From: Parahoeflea halophila
GTDB lineage: Bacteria; Pseudomonadota; Alphaproteobacteria; Rhizobiales; Rhizobiaceae
Assembly (NCBI RefSeq): GCF_900220985.1
Contig: NZ_OCPC01000005.1
Coordinates: 336,276 to 400,275, forward strand
DNA length: 64,000 nucleotides
Direction of reading: 5' to 3'
Made by a program: the position numbers and the translations under genes. The notes beneath the pieces are model-generated. The model did no database searches. It worked only from the letters and a program-made list of their open reading frames with translations, and was not told the DNA's origin. This document shows positions 1 to 8,178 of this stretch, in pieces; within the stretch, counting starts at the first letter, position 1; each line of letters begins with the position of its first letter.

Positions 1-92
1 CCATGGTTCTGGCGATGACCGGCCTGTTCGTCGTCGCACTGGCGGTGAGCCAGGTGCGGGACATGCGGATGCGGAGAGTAGCGCAGAACTGA
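1..92 (+). CDS. C-terminal tail of a cut gene, probably a membrane protein
   Basis: Only the last 29 or so codons of this frame lie in the window; it ends at the TGA at 90-92. The readable tail is hydrophobic (a run such as MVLAMTGLFVVALAVS) and then basic (RDMRMRRVAQN), which is what the last membrane segment plus a positive cytoplasmic tail would look like. An ATG at position 3 is in frame but is most likely internal. Its stop lies 21 bases before the end of the convergent RES gene. No family can be assigned from so short a piece. Confidence 0.35.
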   Translation, partial: MVLAMTGLFVVALAVSQVRDMRMRRVAQN

Positions 93-113
93 AGCCGGCT
101 CTCTCGACCGCTC

Positions 114-803
114 TCAGTTCGCCTCGATCGAGAACTCCGGCGCACCGGTCCATGCGAGCTTCCAGCTTGCGCCGGGGCGGACATTCTGGATGATGCCGGG
201 ATCGAAGGCGACAAAGCATCGGCCACCCTTGTGGCGCACCGAGGGGTAGATCAGTCCACGATGGCCTTCGCGGCGGAGATCCGCGGCCAGCGCCTGCCCC
301 GCCGGGTAGCCCTTGTTCGGGTCAGGATCGAGCGCGGGATAAGCGCCGCCATGCAGATCGGGGAAGTCGCCGATGAAATCGGCCAGCAGCTCGACATAGC
401 GCGCCTCGTCCTCGTAGCGGCCGATAAAGCCCAGTTCGCGGGTGCGGTGGAAGCCGACTTCCTGCGCACTGGTCAGCATGTCCCAGGCGCAATACCAGGC
501 GCCACGGTCGCCGCTGTTGAAGCGGTTTCCGCCTGGCCTTGTGTAGGTGAAGGCCGCGTTGATGTGGCTTTCGCCGTAAAGCTTGAGGTCCTGCGCGCGC
601 CGGGCGAAGGCCAGTTCGCGCCGGTCCAGCGCCGGATTGCCCTCGCGTTCGGCGATCAGCCGGGCGCTGGTCTCGCCCTCGAGATCCGCCAGAACAGCCG
701 CCTCTTCATCGCTGTCGACAAGCCCGCGAAGGACCGGAGGCTTGTGATGGGTTTCGGAAATCAGGCGGACCAGGGCGCGATCATTGACCAGGGTGATCCT
801 CAC
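114..803 (-). CDS. RES-domain toxin (NAD+ phosphorylase type)
   Basis: RES-domain toxins of the RES/Xre type II family degrade NAD+; that activity is known for the family and is inferred here. The 229-residue protein has the order of polar residues that names the family: an Arg in GGNRFNSGDRGAWYCAWD, a Glu in TSAQEVGFHR, and a Ser in GLIYPSVRHKGG. Its start ATG overlaps the end of the upstream antitoxin gene by 4 bases (ATGA), so the two are translationally coupled with the antitoxin first, as is usual. It appears complete, with no frameshift. The pair sits at the window edge beside the glycine cleavage operon and reads away from it. Confidence 0.85.
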   Translation of the reverse strand: MRITLVNDRALVRLISETHHKPPVLRGLVDSDEEAAVLADLEGETSARLIAEREGNPALDRRELAFARRAQDLKLYGESHINAAFTYTRPGGNRFNSGDRGAWYCAWDMLTSAQEVGFHRTRELGFIGRYEDEARYVELLADFIGDFPDLHGGAYPALDPDPNKGYPAGQALAADLRREGHRGLIYPSVRHKGGRCFVAFDPGIIQNVRPGASWKLAWTGAPEFSIEAN

Positions 804-1189
804 ACGCCCCCCCGGAGCGCGTCGACATAGCTGCGCACGCGCATGATCTTCGGCAGGCCGCCTGCGATCATCGCATCAACAGGCCGTGCGCCGTCGAATT
901 CCGGCCCCCGGTTGGGCAGCTTGACCCACCCACCGGCGATCGGTTCGTTGAAATAGAGTTGCAGGGACTTGTAGAGGCCGACAAGCGCGCTCAGCCGCAG
1001 CATCTGGTCATGGGTCAAATCACCGGCGAAACCGGGTTTCTTCGCCCGTTTCCAGGTGGATTCCGACATGTCGGCCAGCGCCGCTGCCTCGCGCTGCGTC
1101 AGTGCCCAGGCATCGGCAATCCGGGCAAACGCCTTCAGCCCGATTGCCTGACGGCTAGGCGTGGCTCGTTCCAGAACCAGGTTTTCCAT
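800..1189 (-). CDS. Xre/MbcA/ParS-family antitoxin
   Basis: This 129-residue protein is the antitoxin partner of the RES toxin. The N-terminal half (about residues 15-65) is a helix-turn-helix-like Xre region (WALTQREAAALADMSESTW). The C-terminal half carries the toxin-binding ParS/MbcA domain, recognisable from LVGLYKSLQLYFNE and the late GGWVKLPNRGPEFDG, PVDAMIAGG and VRSYVDALRGG motifs. It overlaps the toxin gene by 4 bases. Antitoxins of this family usually repress their own promoter; that promoter would lie in the AT-richer 1190-1260 stretch. I found no clear operator there. Confidence 0.85.
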   Translation of the reverse strand: MENLVLERATPSRQAIGLKAFARIADAWALTQREAAALADMSESTWKRAKKPGFAGDLTHDQMLRLSALVGLYKSLQLYFNEPIAGGWVKLPNRGPEFDGARPVDAMIAGGLPKIMRVRSYVDALRGGV

Positions 1190-1379
1190 TGCGCGGCTCC
1201 TGACCGTGATCCCGATAGATTACCATATCTAAGCTCATGTGAGACATAATTCAAGTTCATATGGTCTGATTTGGATAAGGGCGTTCACTGGTCTTGGCCT
1301 GACTATAGCATTACCAGCGGTAACGGGGCGGCAGCAGGCCCTCCCCCTTGCCTTCTCCGCCAGATTCAGCCTAGATACC

Positions 1380-1545
1380 ACAATCCCGTTGGGAGAAGCC
1401 GGTGGATACCGGTGCCGAAGGAGCAACCGCCCCGGAAACTCTCAGGCAAAAGGACCAACGGAATACTCGGACTCTGGAGAATGGCGCTTTTTCGCGTCTG
1501 CCGAAGGGATAACAATCTCAGGCAAAAGGACAGAGGGGGCTGTTT
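1380..1545 (+). promoter_or_regulatory. Tandem glycine riboswitch (two aptamers) upstream of gcvTHP
   Basis: Two glycine aptamers lie head to tail. Aptamer 1 spans about 1386-1461: its P1 arms are CCGTTGG (1386-1392) and CCAACGG (1455-1461), and it holds GCCGAAGGAGCAA and CTCAGGCAAAAGGACC. Aptamer 2 spans about 1472-1535: P1 arms CTCTG (1472-1476) and CAGAG (1531-1535), with GCCGAAGGGATAAC and CTCAGGCAAAAGGACAG. Both core motifs are hallmarks of the class. The first gene starts 80 bases after aptamer 2, and I see no hairpin with a T-run between, so control of translation start is at least as likely as termination. Glycine would switch the cleavage operon on. Confidence 0.95.
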
Positions 1546-1614
1546 GAAAGCGTTCGACGCTTGACGATTGGCCCGTGCGCGGTTGACCCCGGCACCTGAG
1601 ATGGAGACTGCAGC

Positions 1615-2754
1615 GTGGACACCACAGCTGACCTTCTGAAAACGCCCCTACATTCCCTGCATCTCGAGCTTGGCGCACGCATGGCCGGGTTTGCCGGCTA
1701 CGACATGCCAATCCAGTACAAGATGGGCGTGATGCAGGAGCATTTGCACACCCGCGCAAATGCCGGGCTGTTCGATGTCTCGCATATGGGGCAGATCCTG
1801 ATCCGCGCGAAAAGCGGCGATGTCCGCGACGCAGCCCTGGCACTGGAAAAGATCACGCCGGTCGATGTGGCGGATCTCAAACCGGGCCGCCAGCGCTACG
1901 GGCTGTTCACCAATGAGAAGGGCGGACTTGAAGACGATTTCATGGTCGCCAACCGCGGCGACCATCTCTATCTGGTGGTCAACGCCGCCTGCAAGCACGA
2001 CGACCTCAAGCGCATCAAGGCGGCGCTTTCCGAGACCTGCGAGATTGAAGCGCAATTCGGCCGCGGGCTGATCGCGCTGCAGGGCCCGGCGGCGGAAAAC
2101 GTTCTTTCGTCCTATGCGCCGGAAGCCGAAGACATGTTGTTCATGGACGTGGCCGAAATCGACATAGCCGGTGTCCCCGCCGTGGTCTCGCGCTCGGGCT
2201 ACACCGGTGAAGACGGCTATGAAATCTCGCTGCCCGCGGAAGAGACCGACCGCATCGCAAGGCTGCTGCTCGACGATGACCACGTCGCACCGATCGGGCT
2301 CGGGGCGCGGGACTCGCTCAGGCTCGAAGCCGGGCTCTGCCTTTACGGCAACGATATCGACGAGACCACCACGCCGGTGGAAGCCAATCTGAAATGGGCG
2401 ATCCAGAAAGTCCGCCGCACCGGCGGCGCGCGCGAAGGCGGTTTTCCAGGCGCCGATACCATCCTCGGCCAGTTCGAAAACGGCGCCTCGCGGCTTCGGG
2501 TCGGCCTGCAACCCGCCGGCAAGGCGCCGGTCCGCGCGGGCGCGCAGCTGTTTGAGAGCGACAGCGGCGGCGCGGCCATCGGCACGGTGACATCCGGCGG
2601 CTTCGGCCCCAGCGCCGGCGGCCCGGTGGCCATGGGTTACGTCCCTGCAACGCTAGCCACCCCGGGCACCACGGTGTTTGCAGAAGTGCGTAGCAAGAGG
2701 CTTGAACTTGCCGTTGCCGCCCTGCCCTTCGTCCCCTCCACCTACAAACGCTAA
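1615..2754 (+). CDS. gcvT: Glycine cleavage system T protein (aminomethyltransferase)
   Basis: GcvT moves the methylene group from aminomethylated lipoyl-GcvH to tetrahydrofolate and releases ammonia. The 379-residue product has the family's length and motifs: GYDMPIQY near residue 30, [13 protein letters not shown] near 50-65, [17 protein letters not shown] near 230, and a C-terminal [13 protein letters not shown] segment. The start is a GTG with a GGAG sequence at 1603-1606, eight bases upstream; an ATG at 1601 is out of frame. It is the first gene behind the glycine riboswitch, with gcvH beginning 19 bases after its stop. Confidence 0.97.
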   Translation: MDTTADLLKTPLHSLHLELGARMAGFAGYDMPIQYKMGVMQEHLHTRANAGLFDVSHMGQILIRAKSGDVRDAALALEKITPVDVADLKPGRQRYGLFTNEKGGLEDDFMVANRGDHLYLVVNAACKHDDLKRIKAALSETCEIEAQFGRGLIALQGPAAENVLSSYAPEAEDMLFMDVAEIDIAGVPAVVSRSGYTGEDGYEISLPAEETDRIARLLLDDDHVAPIGLGARDSLRLEAGLCLYGNDIDETTTPVEANLKWAIQKVRRTGGAREGGFPGADTILGQFENGASRLRVGLQPAGKAPVRAGAQLFESDSGGAAIGTVTSGGFGPSAGGPVAMGYVPATLATPGTTVFAEVRSKRLELAVAALPFVPSTYKR

Positions 2755-2773
2755 AATCAACAGGAACAGCACC

Positions 2774-3136
2774 ATGCTCAAATTCACCGAAGACCACGAA
2801 TGGCTCAAGATCGAGGGCGATGTCGCCACGGTCGGCATTACCGAACACGCCGCCGAACAGCTCGGCGATCTGGTGTTTGTCGAACTGCCCGAGGTCGGCG
2901 CCAAGCTCGAGAAAGGCGGCGAGGCCTCGACGGTGGAATCGGTCAAGGCGGCATCGGACGTCTATTGCCCGCTCGCCGGCGAGATCACCGAGGTCAACCA
3001 GGCGATTGCCGACGACCCATCGCTGGTCAATTCCGACCCGACCGGCGCCGGCTGGTTCTTCAAGCTCAAGCTCGATGATGCAAACAGCGCCAATGAGCTG
3101 ATGGACGAAGCCGCTTACAAATCCATGATCGGCTGA
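2774..3136 (+). CDS. gcvH: Glycine cleavage system H protein (lipoyl carrier)
   Basis: GcvH is the small lipoylated carrier that shuttles the aminomethyl group between GcvP and GcvT. The 120-residue product has the lipoyl site in [11 protein letters not shown], with Lys58 the expected modified residue, and the family's GAGWFFKLK near the end. I use ATG 2774, which begins [11 protein letters not shown] as other H proteins do; the open frame runs further upstream but that part overlaps gcvT and does not look like H protein. gcvP starts 8 bases after its stop. Confidence 0.97.
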   Translation: MLKFTEDHEWLKIEGDVATVGITEHAAEQLGDLVFVELPEVGAKLEKGGEASTVESVKAASDVYCPLAGEITEVNQAIADDPSLVNSDPTGAGWFFKLKLDDANSANELMDEAAYKSMIG

Positions 3137-3144
3137 GACAGACC

Positions 3145-5997
3145 ATGACCATCAAGCTGACCGACTACAATCCTTACGACTTCGCCAACCGGCGTCATAT
3201 CGGCCCGTCACCGGCGGAGATCGCCGACATGCTCGAGACCGTCGGGGCGTCCTCGCTCGACGCGCTGATCGAGGAGACCGTGCCGGGCTCGATCCGGCAG
3301 AAGGCGCCGCTCGATTTCGGGGATCCGATGAGCGAGCGCGAGGTGCTCGACCACCTGCGCGCGACGGCGAAGAAGAACAAGGTGATGCTGTCACTGATCG
3401 GTCAGGGCTATCACGGCACCATCATGCCGCCGGTGATCCAGCGCACAATCCTGGAAAATCCGGCCTGGTACACCGCCTACACGCCCTACCAGCCGGAAAT
3501 CAGCCAGGGCCGGCTGGAAGCGCTCTTGAACTTCCAGACCATGGTCGCCGATCTGACCGGGCTCGATATTGCCAATGCGTCGCTGCTTGACGAGGCGACG
3601 GCGGCGGCGGAAGCCATGGCGATGGCCGAGCGGGCCTCGAAATCCAAGCGCACCGCCTTCTTCGTCGACCACCACTGTCACCCGCAAACCATCGACGTAA
3701 TCCGCACCCGGGCCGAGCCGCTCGGCTGGGAGGTGGTCGTCGGCGATCCGTTCACCGAGCTGGATCCGGAAACCGTATTCGGGGCGATCTTCCAGTATCC
3801 CGGCACCTTTGGCCATGTGCATGATTTCACCGACGTGATCGCCACGCTGCATGCGCACAAGGGGATTGCCGTCGTTGCCGCCGATCCGCTGTCGCTGACG
3901 CTGCTGAAGTCCCCCGGCGAAATGGGGGCCGATATCGCCGTCGGTTCGATGCAACGCTTCGGCGTGCCCGTCGGCTATGGCGGGCCGCACGCGGCCTATA
4001 TGGCGGTGAAGGACGCCTACAAGCGTTCGATGCCCGGCCGTCTGGTCGGCGTCACAGTCGATACGCGTGGCAACCAGGCCTACCGGCTTGCGCTGCAAAC
4101 CCGCGAGCAGCATATCCGCCGCGAGAAGGCGACCTCGAACATTTGCACCGCGCAGGTGCTGCTTGCCGTCATTGCGTCGATGTATGCCGTTTTCCACGGA
4201 CCGGTTGGCCTGAGGGCAATAGCAGGCCGGGTGCACATCAAGGCGGCAAAGCTGGCGGCCGGGCTGAAGCAGCTTGATTTCATCATCGATCCGGCGATCT
4301 TCTTCGACACGGTCACCGTGTTCGCCGAAGGCCGCCAGGCCGAAATCCTCGCGGCAGCGCGGGCCGAAGGCATCAATCTGCGCAAGGTCGGCGATGATCG
4401 CATCGGCATCGCGCTCGATGAAGTCTCGCGTCCAGCCACCGTGGAGGCGGTGTGGCGTGCCTTTGGCGGCAATCTCAAGTTCAACGACATGCTGGCCGAA
4501 CCGGTGATCGCCGATCCGCTGGTGCGCAAGACGGAATACCTCCAGCATCCGATCTTCCACATGAACCGCGCCGAAAGCGAGATGACCCGCTATATCCGGC
4601 GGCTGTCGGACAAGGACCTGGCGCTTGACCGGACGATGATCCCGCTCGGCTCCTGCACCATGAAGCTCAATGCGACGGCGGAAATGCTGTCGATCACCTG
4701 GCCGGAATTCGCCGACATCCATCCCTTTGCGCCGGCCGACCAGGCGCTGGGCTACAAGCAGATGATCGACGATCTGTCGGACAAGCTGTGCCAGATCACA
4801 GGCTATGACGCGATCTCGATGCAGCCCAACTCCGGGGCGCAGGGCGAATATGCCGGGCTGATGGCGATCCGCAGCTTTCACCGCGCCAATGGCGATGCGC
4901 ACCGCCATGTCTGCCTGATTCCGACCTCCGCCCACGGCACCAACCCAGCTTCAGCCCAGATGGCGGGGATGACGGTGGTGGCGGTCGGCACCCGCGAGAA
5001 CGGCGACATCGACCTCGACGATTTCCGCGCCAAGGCCGAACAGCACGCGGACAATCTCGCCGCCTGCATGATCACCTACCCCTCCACCCATGGCGTGTTC
5101 GAGGAGACGGCGGCGGAAGTCTGTGCGATTACGCATAAATACGGTGGTCAGGTCTATCTCGATGGCGCCAATCTCAATGCGCTGGTCGGGCTTGCGCGGC
5201 CGGGCGACATCGGCGCCGATGTCAGCCACCTGAATTTGCACAAGACCTTCTGCATCCCGCATGGCGGTGGCGGTCCGGGCATGGGGCCGATCGGGGTCAA
5301 GGCGCATCTGACCCCGCATCTGCCCGGCCATTGCGTCACCGACGGCAAGCCGGGTGCCGTGTCAGCCGCGCCTTATGGCTCAGCCTCGATCCTGCCGATT
5401 TCATGGGCCTATTGCCTGATGATGGGCGGCGAGGGCCTGACCCAGGCGACCAAGATCGCGATCCTGAATGCCAACTACATCGCCGCGCGGCTCAAGGGCG
5501 CCTATGACGTGCTCTACACCTCGGCCTCGGGGCGGGTGGCGCATGAGTGCATTCTCGACACCCGGCCGCTGGTGCAAAGTGCAGGCGTTACCGTCGACGA
5601 TGTCGCCAAGAGGCTGATCGATTGCGGCTTCCATGCGCCGACGATGAGCTGGCCGGTGGCCGGAACGCTGATGATCGAACCGACGGAATCGGAGGTCAAG
5701 GCCGAGCTCGACCGGTTCTGTGCCGCGATGCTGGCCATCCGCGACGAGGCCTGGGCGATCGAGGACGGGCGGCTCGACAAGGAGAACAACCCGCTCAAGA
5801 GAGCACCGCACACGATCGAGGATCTGGTCGGCCCCTGGGACCGGCCCTATGACCGTGAGACCGCGTGCTTCCCGGCCGGTGCGATCCGCAACGCCAAGTA
5901 TTTTGCCCCGGTCAACCGGGTCGACAATGTCTATGGCGACCGGCATCTCGTCTGTTCCTGCCCGCCGATGTCGGACTACGCCGAAGCGGCGGAATAA
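3145..5997 (+). CDS. gcvP: Glycine dehydrogenase (decarboxylating), P protein
   Basis: GcvP is the PLP enzyme that decarboxylates glycine and loads the aminomethyl residue on GcvH. At 950 residues it is the single-chain (fused P1+P2) type. It starts with the conserved [10 protein letters not shown], has a first half ending near [19 protein letters not shown], and a second half with [10 protein letters not shown], the glycine-rich [13 protein letters not shown], and the PLP lysine, Lys700, in [11 protein letters not shown]. The C-terminal [10 protein letters not shown] is also typical. It is the last gene of the riboswitch-controlled operon; a hairpin follows at 6017-6040. The L protein gene (lpd) is not in this window. 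Confidence 0.97.
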   Translation: MTIKLTDYNPYDFANRRHIGPSPAEIADMLETVGASSLDALIEETVPGSIRQKAPLDFGDPMSEREVLDHLRATAKKNKVMLSLIGQGYHGTIMPPVIQRTILENPAWYTAYTPYQPEISQGRLEALLNFQTMVADLTGLDIANASLLDEATAAAEAMAMAERASKSKRTAFFVDHHCHPQTIDVIRTRAEPLGWEVVVGDPFTELDPETVFGAIFQYPGTFGHVHDFTDVIATLHAHKGIAVVAADPLSLTLLKSPGEMGADIAVGSMQRFGVPVGYGGPHAAYMAVKDAYKRSMPGRLVGVTVDTRGNQAYRLALQTREQHIRREKATSNICTAQVLLAVIASMYAVFHGPVGLRAIAGRVHIKAAKLAAGLKQLDFIIDPAIFFDTVTVFAEGRQAEILAAARAEGINLRKVGDDRIGIALDEVSRPATVEAVWRAFGGNLKFNDMLAEPVIADPLVRKTEYLQHPIFHMNRAESEMTRYIRRLSDKDLALDRTMIPLGSCTMKLNATAEMLSITWPEFADIHPFAPADQALGYKQMIDDLSDKLCQITGYDAISMQPNSGAQGEYAGLMAIRSFHRANGDAHRHVCLIPTSAHGTNPASAQMAGMTVVAVGTRENGDIDLDDFRAKAEQHADNLAACMITYPSTHGVFEETAAEVCAITHKYGGQVYLDGANLNALVGLARPGDIGADVSHLNLHKTFCIPHGGGGPGMGPIGVKAHLTPHLPGHCVTDGKPGAVSAAPYGSASILPISWAYCLMMGGEGLTQATKIAILNANYIAARLKGAYDVLYTSASGRVAHECILDTRPLVQSAGVTVDDVAKRLIDCGFHAPTMSWPVAGTLMIEPTESEVKAELDRFCAAMLAIRDEAWAIEDGRLDKENNPLKRAPHTIEDLVGPWDRPYDRETACFPAGAIRNAKYFAPVNRVDNVYGDRHLVCSCPPMSDYAEAAE

Positions 5998-6016
5998 GTA
6001 CTTCCCCGAGTTTGAA

Positions 6017-6043
6017 AGAGGCGGCTCCAGGGCCGCCTCTTCT
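6017..6043 (+). terminator. Probable terminator after gcvP
   Basis: Arms AGAGGCGGC (6017-6025) and GCCGCCTCT (6032-6040) form a perfect 9-bp stem, 20 bases after the gcvP stop. The following bases (TCTGT) are only weakly T-rich. The rest of the 5998-6339 gap holds an unexplained inverted repeat, GCACGAC at about 6100 with GTCGTGC near 6122-6128, and a TetR-type operator (listed separately). Confidence 0.7.
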
Positions 6044-6210
6044 GTATCCAGCCCCTGATGGCGGCAAAGCCGTGTCATTGCGAACTTGTCTCAACGCGGC
6101 ACGACACTTTGCTTCCGCGCGTCGTGCACTTGGGCACCCGGGCGCCTTGCGCCTGGGCACCCGTCCGCCGCGCGGCTAGACGTTAAGGTAGCTTGCGTCC
6201 CGGCACTTGA

Positions 6211-6228
6211 TGAATGAATATTCATTCA
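6211..6228. promoter_or_regulatory. Perfect 18-bp palindrome, operator for the TetR-type regulator
   Basis: TGAATGAATATTCATTCA is a perfect palindrome about 110 bases upstream of the regulator gene. It has the size and AT-rich form of operators bound by TetR-family repressors of RND pumps. The regulator and pump genes overlap and lie downstream, so the simplest reading is autorepression plus pump repression, relieved by a pump substrate. That role is inferred from position and symmetry. Confidence 0.75.
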
Positions 6229-6339
6229 CTATAGATACGGGCAAGCATTTCGGGTGATCCGGTTTGACATCGGCCTTCGCAGGAAGTTCACGGGAGCCCG
6301 TCTCGCCTCGCAGTGCATCAGCCATCCAAGGACCGTCCC

Positions 6340-6963
6340 ATGGACACATCTGCCGCCAGCCCCGCGAGCAAACGCGCCTCGGACATTCTCGATCAGGTCA
6401 AGTCGGTGTTTGCCTCGAACGGGTTCGAGGGCGCGTCAATGCAGGACCTCGCCCAGGCCGCGCAAATGAGCGTCGGCAATTTTTACCGGTATTTCTCTTC
6501 CAAGAACGCGATCGTCACGGCGCTGGTCAAACGCGACCTCGAGGAGATCGAAACCTTTTTCGAAGCGGTTCAGTCTTCGGAAAACCCGGGCGTGACGTTC
6601 ATGAGCCTGCTGCGCCACCGCATCGAGACATTGCCGTTTGAGAAGGCCGCACTGTGGAGCGAGGTTCAGGCCGCTTCCTACCGATGCCCCGAGATCACCA
6701 CGCTGATGTGTGCGATGGACGAAACGGTGCGCAGAAATGTCGTCATGGCGCTGGTTCGCATTCACGGCGACGACAGCGCGGCTGCGCGGGAAATCTTCGA
6801 GACGCGCGCGCAGCTTCTGATGTTGCTGGTTCACGGTTTTGCCCAGCGAAAATACTGCACCGGCGCGGATGCAGGTTCCGAGGACTATGTCGCGCTCGGC
6901 GAACTTGTCCTCTCGACATTGCACGACACCATCTTCACCCCACCTGCCCTCCCCGCCGAATGA
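6340..6963 (+). CDS. TetR/AcrR-family repressor of the RND pump
   Basis: This 207-residue protein has the TetR helix-turn-helix at about residues 10-55 (ILDQVKSVFASNGFEGASMQ, then LAQAAQMSVGNFYRYFSSK). The C-terminal region is the usual helical ligand domain. I start it at ATG 6340 with AAGGA just upstream; a GTG at 6313 is in frame but has no better ribosome site. Its stop overlaps the start of the adaptor gene (ATGA at 6960-6963), so repressor and pump are one transcription unit. The ligand cannot be read from sequence. Confidence 0.9.
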   Translation: MDTSAASPASKRASDILDQVKSVFASNGFEGASMQDLAQAAQMSVGNFYRYFSSKNAIVTALVKRDLEEIETFFEAVQSSENPGVTFMSLLRHRIETLPFEKAALWSEVQAASYRCPEITTLMCAMDETVRRNVVMALVRIHGDDSAAAREIFETRAQLLMLLVHGFAQRKYCTGADAGSEDYVALGELVLSTLHDTIFTPPALPAE

Positions 6964-8168
6964 CCGGACCAGCCATGCGCCCTCCCCTTCTTTTCGCCCT
7001 CTCCCTTTTCGCAGCCATGGCCCTGCCCGCGGGCGCCGCAGACACGGAGACGCCAGCAACCAGCGGCAGCCTGGCGCCCGCGATCATCGCCGTCAGGGCC
7101 GAGACAACCCCGATCACCGACCGTGTGCTGTCCAACGGCATGATTGCTGCCCGTGAAGAGGTGCTGGTGGCGCCGCAGGTCGAAGGGCTGGCGATCGAAA
7201 GCCTTAAGGCCGATATCGGCGATCAGGTGAAAGCTGGCTCCGTACTGGCCACTCTGTCGAAGGATCAGCTGATCCTGCAGCGCAGCCAGTTCGAGGCCAA
7301 CCGTGCCAAGGCCATGGCCGCCATCGCCCAGCTTGAGGCACAGCTGGCGGAAGTTCAAACCAACACCCGCGAAACGGTGAAAGCCAGCGAGCGCGCCAGG
7401 AAGCTCGCCGCCCAGGGAACCTATTCCACCGTGCAGGCGGAACAGGCCGAAGCCCAGGCGACAGCAGCTGAGGCGCGGGTCCGCTCGGTCGAGGAATCGA
7501 TCAAGGTGGCGCAGGCCGACATTGCCGTGATCGACGCACAGATGCAGGACATCGAGCTGCGTCTGGCCCGCAGCGAGGTCAAGGCGCCGGTGTCGGGCAT
7601 CGTCTCGGCACGCGGGGCGCGTATCGGTGCGATCGCCAGCGCCGGCGCAGGGCCGCTTTTCACCATCATCCGGGATGGCGAGCTGGAGCTGCGCGCCGAC
7701 ATCGCCGAGGCCGACATGCACCGCGTGGCGGAAGGCCAGAAAGTGCTGGTCCACCTTATCGGCGCTGAGCGACCGATCGAAGCAACCATACGGCTGGTCG
7801 ATCCGACGCTGAACACGACGACACGCCTGGGCATGGCCCGCATCGAGATCGCCGATGACGCCAATCTTCGTGCCGGAATGTTCGCAGACGCCGAGATCAT
7901 TGTCGCAAGCCGCGATGCCGTGACCGTGCCTGTCACCTCGGTCAACATGACCCGGAGCAGCGCCAGCGTTCTCAAGATCGACGACGGTGTCGCCACCCGC
8001 ACTGCGGTGACCACCGGCATTCGAGAAGGCGGGCGCGTGGAGATCATTGACGGACTGGCCGAGGGGGACCTGATCGTCGCCAAGGCCGGCGCCTTCGTGC
8101 GAGACGGAGACCGGATCACGCCGGTGGAAGAAACCGACAGCGGCACGACTGCCGCAATCACCGAGTGA
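6960..8168 (+). CDS. RND efflux periplasmic adaptor (membrane fusion protein)
   Basis: The adaptor links the inner-membrane RND pump to an outer-membrane channel. The 402-residue product has a signal peptide (MRPPLLFALSLFAAMALPAGAA), a lipoyl/barrel-sandwich region around a long Ala/Glu/Gln-rich coiled-coil hairpin (about residues 110-200), the conserved SEVKAPVSGIVSARGARIGA beta segment near 205-225, and C-terminal beta-barrel and membrane-proximal parts. The start at 6960 overlaps the repressor stop; ATG 6975 is an alternative. No lipobox cysteine is visible. The RND gene follows 10 bases later. No TolC-type channel gene is present, so a channel encoded elsewhere must be used. Confidence 0.93.
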   Translation: MTGPAMRPPLLFALSLFAAMALPAGAADTETPATSGSLAPAIIAVRAETTPITDRVLSNGMIAAREEVLVAPQVEGLAIESLKADIGDQVKAGSVLATLSKDQLILQRSQFEANRAKAMAAIAQLEAQLAEVQTNTRETVKASERARKLAAQGTYSTVQAEQAEAQATAAEARVRSVEESIKVAQADIAVIDAQMQDIELRLARSEVKAPVSGIVSARGARIGAIASAGAGPLFTIIRDGELELRADIAEADMHRVAEGQKVLVHLIGAERPIEATIRLVDPTLNTTTRLGMARIEIADDANLRAGMFADAEIIVASRDAVTVPVTSVNMTRSSASVLKIDDGVATRTAVTTGIREGGRVEIIDGLAEGDLIVAKAGAFVRDGDRITPVEETDSGTTAAITE

Positions 8169-8178
8169 GGCTCCCGAG

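Noticed and set aside
3391..4935. 514-codon frame on the minus strand of gcvP
   Set aside because: Its codons mirror the strongly conserved GcvP frame, it is His/Arg/Asp-rich and has no ribosome site or family. It is an antisense shadow.
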